Positions 21,701 to 33,700 of a stretch of 64,000 bases of DNA are shown piece by piece (positions within the stretch are counted from its first letter, which is position 1; each line of letters begins with the position of its first letter). This DNA comes from Watersipora subatra (taxonomy: Eukaryota > Bryozoa > Gymnolaemata > Cheilostomatida > Watersiporidae), in NCBI RefSeq assembly GCF_963576615.1, contig NC_088711.1, positions 7,182,369 to 7,246,368 on the forward strand, in the 5' to 3' direction. A program made the position numbers and the translations under genes. The notes under the pieces were generated by a model. That model saw nothing but the letters and a program-made list of their open reading frames with translations. It made no database searches and had not been told where the DNA came from.

Positions 21701-24700
21701 TTAACTATATAGACTCAGGTATACAATCAATACATTAATAGAGTTAACCATATAGACTCAGGTGTACAATCAGTATAATAATAGAGTTAACCCTATAGAC
21801 TCAGGTGTACAATCAGTACAATAGTAGAGTTAACTATATAGACTCAGGTGTACAATCAATACATTAGTAGAGTTAACCATATAGACTCAGGTGTACAATC
21901 AGTACATTAGTAGAGTTAACCATATAGACTAAGGTGTACAGTTGATATGTGAATATAGCTGAAACTCATAGCATATTACTTCTTCTAAGAGATACGTATT
22001 AGCAAAAAAAACTTTTCTTGACTTTTGCTAGCAAATTGCTAGAAGTTGTAAGTTATCCTAGCATTTACTATAGCATCATTAATGACTCATGTAGCTTCCA
22101 ATGCAATGCAGTTGGAGTTTTGCCATGTTTTTGTGGTAGCACAACTCTCACTCAAAAACTGCATTAGCTCTGTAAAATGAAGGAGTTGATTTTAACCTTT
22201 TTAACTGACAACATGACAACACTAACAATATTACTCTCACCTTGACAACAATGTGACAGTGATACGTGATTACTATCAGCAACAGTACACGAACGAGTCC
22301 TCTTACAGAAATACGTGCAGGCCTTAGATTTCTACTGATCCAATCACATCCGTTCAAACTAGCCTCCGGTGTTATCCTTTGTACTCTCTTTATATAAAAA
22401 ATTAAATTAGCTATAGGGCCTATCCTATGAACCTTTGTAAAAATGCAATATAAAAAACTATGATTCTTGTCTTTATTAATAGTAGAGCATTTACACATTA
22501 TTTAAAATATATGTCTTTTTTTGCATCATTTTACTCAGTGATTTAAGGTTAAGCCCAAACAGAACATTATACTACATCTCAATGCTGCAGATGCTGCTCA
22601 CTATATGCGAACACCAAACTAAACATGCAGGTATGGATAATTCACACCTGCATGTTCATCTTGGTGTTCGATATCGTCTGTGGTGCTGCTAAGATGGCCG
22701 GTAGCACTAGATAACGCAGTCATTTGGCCTCCTATGTTTGGCTGTCTGCAGATGGTCCTCAGTGACACCAAATTAAAAAAAATTTTTTGTCATTCTATAC
22801 CAATTACATGTATATGTTTATTTTGCTGAAACATCCATCCAAATTGAGCTCATAAAAGCTAGGCTCTGTTTATTGTGCGATATCAGGGCAGCATCACAGG
22901 TCAGCACTCAATTTCTGAAAAAATTATATACAGAAATTCAAAAGTATGCAAACAATGAAAGTTCCTTATACCCAGCTCTGTGCAATACTAGTATTAGTAT
23001 CCCCATATCCTAAACATCCTAGCTCTATGCACTACTAGTGTTAGTATCCCCATATCCTAAACATCCTAGCTCATACGTTTGCAATTCATTAGCTACGAGG
23101 AATGAGAAGCCTTAAAACTGACTTCTATTCACTAGCTCAAAACCAGATTGACAAATATGATTTGCTATTGTTATACAGTTGTATGCTTTGACAGTGTCTC
23201 CACAATTAGATTCAAGTTTAGATGCTCATGTTTATGATTGCAATTGTCTTCTCTGATTAGGAAAAACCTTAACAATAAGGCCGGTTGCAGACTCCGCTAA
23301 CACTGACCAGTACAGGTCACTGTTAGCGGAGTCAAGCTAACACTGACCAGTACAGGTCACTGTTAGCGGAGTCAATCTAAACGTCACTTTCCACAGAGGT
23401 CAAACTTTAGTTGAATTTATAATCACCAACTTTATGTTTAGGATTATCTTTCCTCTGACTTAGTTGGCAAGCTGCCAAGCTTAGTTTACCCATGATAAGG
23501 CGTAGTGACAGTCTAGTATCAGATAGAAAAACTCTCACGTTATTTTCTCATTCAGCACACGGGTCATTCCACTCTAGTAACTAGTAAGTACTATTCTTCA
23601 AACATTTAAAAAGTTAAGCGGCTACTGTTGGCACAGGTGATAGCATGCTGGTCATTCTCATAAACATTCCCAGAATACTGCTCAATGATCCGGTTCGTTG
23701 TGGGCTCTTACTGCCAGTGCTTGCTGCCAGAGCCTCTTGCGCATAGCGAGCAGCCAACAGGTGTCACCAGTCATAGGCTAAGTGTTTATTTAAATGCTGA
23801 TAGCCGGAGAGGCAGTTAGTTGTGTGACAGTTTGGTAGGTGAGCGGAGCTTGAAAATATCTTCTTGTCATCTTGGTTATCAGGAGGGAAAGGACCTAGAG
23901 ATGGTTAACAGCGACGATGTAGAAGAAGGCTCGGTGGAAGCGCAGGAACGAGGCAACTGGACTGGCAAATGTGACTTTTTTATGTCATGTTTGTCATACG
24001 CTGTCGGGCTTGGCAACCTCTGGCGGTTTCCGTATCTGTGCTATAAAAATGGAGGAGGTAAGACAACCACCTCTGCCCACTTTTTTAATCTGTAGCTTGT
24101 TGTATTGTAACACAATAAGATATTATGAAGAATGCTCAGCGTATAGTTATTGATACGAGAGTTTTGCTGATAGCTGGGGATTTGGAAACTATAACAAAAC
24201 TTATCCATTTTTTATAGGAAGTCATTACAGCTGATTTATTGAAGCTCTGCTAGGCACCTAAATAGCTGCCTGATGCCTCCCCTCACCAGCTGCATGTTAT
24301 AACGTTATAACGATGCCTTGAAATCAATATAAAACCTACCTAAGATTACCGGTAGATGATCACTTGAACATGTTAGATATCTTAGCACGTCTCAGCATAT
24401 TAGCATACATAAACTTCAATAAAAGTGTTTACTCTCTGATCTCTTTTTATCAAATTGTTAGAGACGGTAGCGATTGGTACAGCAAGCAAGAGCTGAACAA
24501 ATTCTCTATATTTGAAACATATCTTCTCTTGCTCGCTGTCTGTTCATCTATCACTCTGTCCAGCGGTACACTCTGTCCTACAGTACACTCTGTCCGACAG
24601 TACACCCTGTCCTACAGTACACCCTATCCGACAGTACACTCTGTCCTACAGTACACTCTGTCCTACAGTACACTCTGTGTTACAGTAGTCTATCCTACAG

Positions 24701-27700
24701 TACACTCTGTCCGACAGTATACTCTGTCCTACAGTACACTCTGTCCTACAGTACACTCTGTCCGACAGCACACCCTGTCCTACATAACACTCTGTCCTAC
24801 AGTATACTCTGTCCTACAGTACACTCTGTCCTACAGTACACTCTGTCCTACAGTACACTCTGTTCTACCGTATCTTCTGTCCTACAGTACACTCTGTCCT
24901 ACAGTACATGTACACTGTTTTCTAGGAGCGTTCCTCATTCCTTACTGCTTGATGATGGTCTTTGCTGGCATGCCTCTATTTTTCATGGAGTTGTCATTCG
25001 GTCAGTTTGCAGCTACTGGGGTCATCAACATTTGGTCCATCAACCCTCTCTTCAAAGGTAAGTACCCGGATACACTTGTATTCACTGCGTAACCAGTGAC
25101 ATACCCCTTCACTTTCCTTTGCTCCTTTCCCTAACTAAGGGATGCCAATAAGATTTTACAGCCAATATTTTAAATTTGCAGCCAATCGCTTACAACAAGA
25201 CTAATCAATAATCAATTATTTATAAAATTTCTACTGATATTAACAACCTCTCTTGAGTAGGCAACTGTTTAGTGAAAGTAAGGAATTGTAGCACAGCCTT
25301 TCCGCTTGTATCAGACAACTATTTGCAATAGTTTAGCTATTTATTTTTCTTTCAAAATGGTTTACGGTTGTTGAGTTCACCAAAAAACCTTTACATTGTC
25401 CAGTCATTGTTTGAATTTCAATATCATCCATTACGTATTTCTGTATGCATATGTAATGGGACGTAGACATACAGTCCTGTCTTCCCAGGAAACTAGTCAG
25501 CGGGCTATAAAAAACAATTGTATATTATGGCAGCTGTTAACCTGCTCCTGACATCAAAGCTCTTTGAAAAGAATATAAACTCAAGTGTCACCATATTCCA
25601 TCTCTACATTTCTATTTCAGTTTTTGCGGCTACTGATTTGTCCATAAGCAGTAGATTGAATTACTTCACTCATTTGGGCTGCAGGCTGTTTTATCATTGC
25701 CGCTGCCTTTGAAGTAAAAGTTTATAAAAAAGTATAAGACTTCGATAGCCCTTGATCATAGATGATCGTTCCTTAAGTTGTCTCTCATGCTAAATACGCT
25801 CCCAATGCATAGAAATCTCAGGCTACATTGAAAACTTGTAGAACAGGCATCTAAAATTTCTCTGTTTACAAGCTGTTTACAAACATTGAATGTTAAGAGG
25901 TCATTATAGCTTGTGATCCTACTCGTAATGCTTTTAGGAATTGGCTATGCCATGTTCACCGTCTCATTCATGGTTGGAATTTACTATACCATGGTAATCG
26001 CGTGGGCGTTCTACTTCACCTTTGCCTCATTCGCCAAAGATGTGCCTTGGAAAACTTGTGACAACGAGTGGAACACAATCGGTAGGTGAATGACCCTGAG
26101 CCGCAGACACAGCTGAAGTAGAGAGCTATGGCATACATCCTGTCTATGCTTACCCAGTTAAATCATACAGCGTGTAATGATGCCGAAACCATGGCCAAAA
26201 AAGGCAGCGAAGGCCAAACAAGAGCACTAATACATAGCATTCAGTGTTAAATTTGCAGAAACATCCTTAGGTAACCGGTACTGTAATTAGATTGCCAGAC
26301 TAATGAGCTAGTTAGCCTGTGAGTGTTAGAGCGCGTAGGCGGGTGGGGGTTATGCATAAAGCTGTCGCTTATTCTATATTTAGCCTCAAGAATTTACTTG
26401 ACTGCGAATAGGGGCGGGCTGGTAGGTCTGTTTGGAACCCAGTGAAATTATGTATCAAGCCAAATTCATCAAGGATATTTCACATTATGCAAACTCATTC
26501 ACTCTGCGACTGCTTGTCTTCGATACAGCAAAAAGGCACCTTAAAATACATGTAGTTGACATTGATAATAAATGCATTATGATCCAGTTATATAGCATAC
26601 GCGTATTTGTTAATAGCACCTTTGTACATAGTTGTATAAGAATAACAAAAGAGTAACAGGGATATCATTCTTGTGCTCAGCGCTGATTGAGTTTGCACTG
26701 GCTCAACACTTGTGCGTTACGATACGCAAGACCTTTGCCAAGTTTCTTTTGTAACGTAGCTTAGTGTAGGAGCAGCATTATGCATATTGGAAAACATCTT
26801 ATACTCTTTGACTGTTAGCGGTGAATGGAATTTTGGGTGAAAACAGCATAAATCAGACCTACATAACGAAAGCTGTTTAACTAGATACAAGGAGAAGCAT
26901 GAATGAAATATTTGCCTTTGATTTTCTGAATTTGAATCCCCTAGACATCTGTAAACACGCTGTATTCTATGGCAGTTCTAGGTTTGACTATTTTATTTCT
27001 TGTGTTTTCATGAGAGGCTTGGCCTTCGGTCTAGGTGCTCACTAATGTGATCCGGTAGTGAAATGTTTACATATTTACACTCCATTGGTTAATAGCATGC
27101 AGTCAGCCCGAGCAGTTTCGCAACTGTTCATCATACAATGGCACGTGGTTCAACTCAACCTGCTGGACTGCGCTCAAGGATGGCGAAGATGTCTACCAGG
27201 AATATACTCTCAAAGCCAATGCTACAGGGAGACGTTCTGCCAGCTATGAATATTTCCAGTAAGTTCGCTACAGTACAAGTTGAGGAACCTTTTTACAAGA
27301 GCTCTCATTGGTCGATTTAACAAAGTCAACTTAATTATGCCTCACGAAAGAGTTTTGCGATGTTAGCCTTTTCCATGATATTGTAAATGAATACAAACAA
27401 GGAAAGTGCGCACCAAGTCTCTAGTTAATTGTGTTTCATGGGTGCAGCTGGCAGCTATCCAAATCTAATTCAATTCAGTAAGTCACGGAAAAGTGTTTTC
27501 CGCTAGCAAGCTTGATCAGTAGTGATGGCTTGGAAGTAGTGCAATGGATATTACTAATATCATAGTAGTGTACTATTTATATATATAGTTGGACCACACC
27601 TAGTATCATAGTGAAAACAGTGACTTGAAGTATAAGAGCTCACCATGATCAGTATGGTAGCAAGAGATGGTGGGCATGTCAAAGATTTGGTTATGTGATG

Positions 27701-30700
27701 GTGTACCGACGACTGCAACAAAGTTTATAACCAAGTGCAGTTTACAGTGTGGCTGAAGAATAATCAACACGCCAGTTTTAGTGTTAAGGGATCATTGCAG
27801 AGTTCCACATCTTTTAACATTTAAATAGCTTCAGCTTTCATTCATTTTTTTCTTTCCAATGGATAAGAGTATGCCAAGTAGCGCGCGTGATTTGCTTCTG
27901 AACAGAGACTTGTGATGTTACGTATAAACACACTTCTATGACGCATATCAGTCTTACAGCATTTGGACAGGCTGACTGGTCTTCATGTAACCCTAAATAA
28001 ACTCCTGATGTAACATTGTCTTGTGTATAGTTAAGCCTGGTTCCCATATACGCCGCAAGCCCCGGCGACGGCACCGCAGGGTTATCAGCAGTGAAATGTG
28101 AAACTAAGCGCCGAGTACCGCCGGTAGTTGCCGGCGGTCAACGCAAGAGTTCAGCGCTGTTCAACTTCCGCGAAGAGCCGCAGGCGAAGCCTACTCAAAA
28201 TGTACTGTACACGTGAAGGTCAGCACTTTCGGGACAGCAGCGTTATGGGAACATTAGCTGCCAAGCCTAACCTCGCAAGTGTTGTGCTGCGCAAGATTAC
28301 CGCCGGGGTCTCGCATTCGATGTGGGAATCAGGCTTTAGCGTGCTATCTTGACTAGCAGAGTTAGTGAACACTGCTAGTCAGAACTATATATCACACTAT
28401 ATCAGCGTAGCAGGCCTTATCAATAATAAACATTCTCATGAAATCTGAGCAAATGAATTTTAACATTGTCATAGGCAGCTATATAAAGCATAAAATAGTA
28501 TGAATGATAAAAGTTGGTTAACTGAATGGAAGAATATAAGGTTTAACAAAGACCTCCACAAAGTTGTCACGATACGTACATTACAAGAAATGATATCTTA
28601 GATCTATTAGATCTATGAAACAATAAACGTTAACGACAGACTAGTTGCACCATACCAGGTGACTCTAGCCATAGTCTACCAGGATGTTGGCTTTTAAAAT
28701 TAAACAGAAATACATCCAGTCTGCTTTTAAGATTTGTAATATTCCTTGTATTCCTTGAGAATAGGTGGGTGTGCAACAGCTCCGCATATTGTATGGATGC
28801 CTGACTGTAGTTAACGGTCAGGCAAGGCGAAGGAGTGTTAAACTGCTAGCTCAAATGAGATGACTTTTTTTCATTGCTGTTCTAAAGTCGGCAGTTCTAG
28901 TGAACCAGCTGCGAAAGCTGACATTTACCTTAACTTTTGCCCTTCTTCTAATCCTCTGTAATGCCCTATTGCACCCTTTACACCGCATTATTCTTATACC
29001 GAATGTAGCAAATAGGTCGATATGTCCTGGACTTCACTTAGTCATTATCACAGCCCTTGACACTTTGCACAACATAAACAGATGTTGACAATATTAAAAA
29101 TATTTTATGGGACTGGCAAAATGGGGAACATGTTGACTAATTCTTCTCTCATTTGTGACTTTAATCCCGCTTATCGGTTGTTTGTATGATTCTCAGTGTC
29201 CAAAGGTTCATTTAACAGCAGGAAGTTATTTGTAGTCGCTAAAACATTCAGCGTGATAGTCACTTAATTATTACTGAATATTCACAGGAAGTGAGAGCAA
29301 CTCAGTTCTGACACATACAAACTTGTTTCGGTTATGCTTTTCCTGCTGGGGACTCTCCATTTATTTTATGTTTTTGTCTGAAATATAATGACCATATTTG
29401 TTTAGGCATTTTCAGGTCACTATAAATCTTGCTCGTTCTTGTTTAATGCAGCCGTCGTGTTTTACAGCAATCGTGTCCTGGCTATCTCGGACAACATAGA
29501 TGAGATGGGGTACCCTCAGTGGGAGCACGTCTTATGCCTCCTCCTCTCCTGGTCTATTGTTTTTCTCTGCCTCATCAAGGGAATCAAATCATCCGGAAAG
29601 GTAGCCACTACTTGTGCTTCTGGTCTGTCTTGCCATAGAGTTGGTACTGTTAATATTTATGGAGTTATGCTTCTTGTCAATTTATTATAGTTTTACACTT
29701 ATTAATAGTATGTTTCTCTGCTGCTAGCAGTGATTATAGAATAAGGATACACAGTAAACTAAGATGCTGTGAGTTCCTCGGCTCACAAACCTATGTGAAC
29801 ATTTAATTTCAGAAAACATAATTTAAATGTAGCAAGCTAAAAGAATTTTCTCTAGTAGATAAGTAGTAATCGTGCAGGTATAATGGACGCCATTTGAGAA
29901 GAATGATTTCTTACAAGCACTGTAATACTAATACTAATACTAATTCTGTAATACTAACTTCTTTTTTGCCTTACAGAGTCAAAAGAAAACTGTTTACGAC
30001 ATCAAATTATCAAAGCTCAATGTTTTATGTTTAATTTACATTGATGTACTCATCAAGCTAGCTTCTGTTTATATGATTATGCTGGGAGCAAAACCAGCAT
30101 AATCATATGACCAGCAAGCCCAGTGTAGAAAGTATACAAGAGAGAACAACTTCATCAGCTTTATTAACTCCATAAAAATGAATATATATGGATTTATCTA
30201 ACACACAGAGCTAGGAGTGGTTACTCGACTTTTGACTGTTTGCATTTTACAGTTGAGTGATTGACTATTGCCTTTAGTTATGTATTAACTTCCGTTTATT
30301 ATGTGTACCTTATGCCCGAGGCATAATGCATACTTGATTAACACATAAGTATCTGAAATGCAGGCCATTGAAATCACCCCGATTGAACTTTACAAAAAAT
30401 ATTTTCGCATTTGTTTAGACTCATCGGGCTATTAAAAGAATACTTTAAATAACCTACTTCTCTGATTATTTTTACGGTTAGTTAATAGATTGATTATTAT
30501 TTGCTAATGTTGTTAAACCAACCATTTTTGAACTAAGCAGCTCTATGTAACCTGTATAGGTGCGCTGGTTAAAGGGGTGTATGTGCAAGAACTTCCCAAG
30601 TGCTTCACTCAATTGCTTTTAGTGTTGTTTCGCTATACTAAATTTTTGAGCTAACTTACTCATCATCATCACCAAGACGCTAGCCGATGGGAGACAGCTA

Positions 30701-33700
30701 TCAAATGAAGGCGCTGGCGCTTTCAGCTTTTTGGCAAGATTTCTGTCACCTAGCATACTTTGTTGTACAATCGGTCATTACCTCCAGCCACCAAACCGTT
30801 TTCAGTCATTCTATATCTTGTGATTTTCCAGCAACATGTTACTATTTGGTTATATAGACTCAGATGTACAGTCAGTACATTAATAGAGTTAACCATATAA
30901 ACCCAGGTGTACAATTAGTACATTAATAGAGTTAACCATATAAACCCTGGTGTACAATTAGTACATTACTAGAGTTAATCATATAGACTTTGTTGTACAG
31001 TCAGTACATTAATAGAGTTAACAACGTAAACTCAGGTGTACAATCAGTACATTTATAGAATTAACCATACGGACTCAGGCACACAATCAGTGCAATAATA
31101 GAGATACCGATATAAACTCGGATGCACAATTAGCGCTAGCTGTTTATACTTCATACTACAATTCTCTTGCAGGCTGTCTACTTCACGGCCTTGTTCCCTT
31201 ACGTGGTGCTCATAATTCTCCTGGGCAAAGCTGCCACGCTTGATGGAGCGATCAATGGCATCAAGTTTTATGTAACTCCCAAATGGGAGCGGCTCGGCAC
31301 CGCTGCCGTAAGTTGTACTCTTGCTCTCAATGCTCTGAGCAGCTTGCTAATGGATGTCTTCACTCCTTTAATAGTCCTAATTTCGGATCAGTCAGCGATA
31401 CACTGGCGCCTGCTGAACTTTGCCTAGAGGTTATTGGAGCCATGATAAAATAAAATGTGGGTCATTTTTAAGACCTCCCTACTTGTATAGTAAAAGTTTA
31501 GATCGGTGGTAAAAAATTTAACAAGTGTTGGCAATAAATGTCTACATTTACAACTCAAAGCCATCAAACATGCTCTGTTTTTATTGAAATCTCTTATGTA
31601 CATGCACGGTGAACTTACTTGCTTTCATAGGTCATGTTATAGGTCATTTTATAGGTCATTTTATAGGCCGTTTTTAAGTTTTCTTGTTCCTAGAGAATGA
31701 GCTGGCTTCAAAACGCTGACAGAGAGTATTTGACCAGCCAGCTTCCTTTCAAACATACCCATTCACAAATAAATGTATTCACGTTGAGTCTCCTATGTAA
31801 CTGTAGCATATATTCTTACACAGGTTTGGGGAGATGCTGCTGTACAAATATTCTTCTCTCTCTCACCTTGTTGGGGAGGACTCATCACTCTGGCCTCATA
31901 CAATAAATTCGATAACAATGCTCTGCGGTAAGTTGTTCCTCCTTAGGGTTTGACAACCGCAAGCATTATCCGCTACGCCCCTTCTTCTCCAATGGAACTG
32001 CACCACACTTGCTCTTAAGTATGTTTAGAAGTGTCAGGGCGTAATACTCGCAATAGCAGTTGATGACCTCATCTTGGGATAATTTAAGCTGTGGAAGTCG
32101 TGAGTTCATGCCGCGTCTGGAGTCTACTTTTCTAATCGTAAATTGTAATGGGCATGCTCCACTTTTCAACTACAACTGTAATGTTGGGTGACATTTTTAC
32201 AGCTCTGAAACAAAGTTTACAAAGTGACATAATTTTTAGCAACTAGATTAATAAGGATAGAAAAAGGAGTTGTCACCCCATGTAGCACCCTAATCCACAC
32301 CTCCTGCTTGCCAACTTCGTTTGCTAAGTCACTACAACTTACATGGTCATCTTTTGGAGGTGACTGGAAAGATGTCATTGTCCTTGACCTTTTGACCTGC
32401 TGACCCGTTAGCGCACTCTTCAAACAAATTGTTTGCTATTAACGCTGCTGGTGAAAGTTGTTTTGATAATAAGACTTTTCTGTTGGCAGTATAGACTTCC
32501 AGGTTGTTTCAAATTTTACTGCTGTATTCAAATGCTTCACATGAAATCTTTGTACTATATTTTCTCTCTTAGAGTTTTAAATAAATTAATAAGTATTTTA
32601 ATTCTTACAATTTGCCTTTTCACTTGCAGCTCTTGTCAGTTTTGTTTTGTGACAGATTGTTCACATTCTTGATAGCTTGGTGATTGGTCACTTGTTTAAA
32701 AAATCAAAACTTTAATAAAATAAGGCAATGGAGTGGAAAATCGCAAATAACTTGCAAAAACAACTAAAGTTTACACCAAAATTGTTGTTGGTTTCTCCAA
32801 GGACTATTTAAAACGTTGTAACTCCAAGTTGATTTGTTTGAGCCAGCCCGTGAAGACTAATGGGGAAAGACAACTCTGTATTATTTTAAATGGTGTCTGA
32901 AAACATCTTTGAGATCTAGTAGCAGTATTTCATCAGAGTTGAATATTAGCTATACTAGTAAATGAAATAAAACTAAAGTATAATAACAATATAATTTGTT
33001 GCAAGTGCCATACTAGTCAGCTTGTACTAAGCGTCAGACAAGATTGAATATTTTGTAAATAAGCTCCATCCTCCACGCAATTGACAAAAACACTTTACTA
33101 TGCAAATCTTTAAATGGGAACGTTTTGTGAGTTTACATCAAAGTTTATTTATGCAGAGACTCTGTGGTGGTAACGCTGTCTAACTGCGGCACCTCCTTCT
33201 TCGCTGGCTTCGTAATCTTTGCTATTATTGGTTTCATGGCTGAGCAGCTAAACATGGACATAGAAGACGCAGCGGTTGGAGGTAAGACCAATATTAATTC
33301 TCATATTTTCTGTATTTTCTGTCAGATTTCAGCTTTGAAAAGTCTTTAAAAGCTGCCATGAGGTAAAAATTAACAGTAGGACAAAGCAAGGGATACATAG
33401 GTTTATAGTGAGGTAATGTTGGAAGAGCTGCTACAGTTGTATCTAATCATATCATGATTGTTGCAGGTGCTGGCCTGGCTTTCGTTGCGTATCCTGAAGT
33501 TGTCGCCCAACTTCCAATTTCTCCTCTTTGGTCTATTCTCTTTTTTCTCATGCTCATCACACTCGGCTTAGGAACTCAGGTAATTTTAAAGTACTCACGC
33601 TACACGTAAAGAAAAGTCTGAATGTGAATATGATTTATATAGACTTCGTCAAAGACCTGTTTAGATTAAGTGGCTTTTGCACGAATAACTTCACACCTCT

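Noticed and set aside
24364-25092. 242-codon frame including the SLC6 TM2 exon
   Set aside because: Only 24926-25057 is coding. The rest is intron and a 17-bp minisatellite.
29416-29467. Upstream extension of the SLC6 TM4 exon (HYKSC...AAVVFYS)
   Set aside because: It is in frame with the exon, but neither available acceptor fits the phase of the preceding exon. The acceptor at 29467 does, and it gives the expected family sequence.
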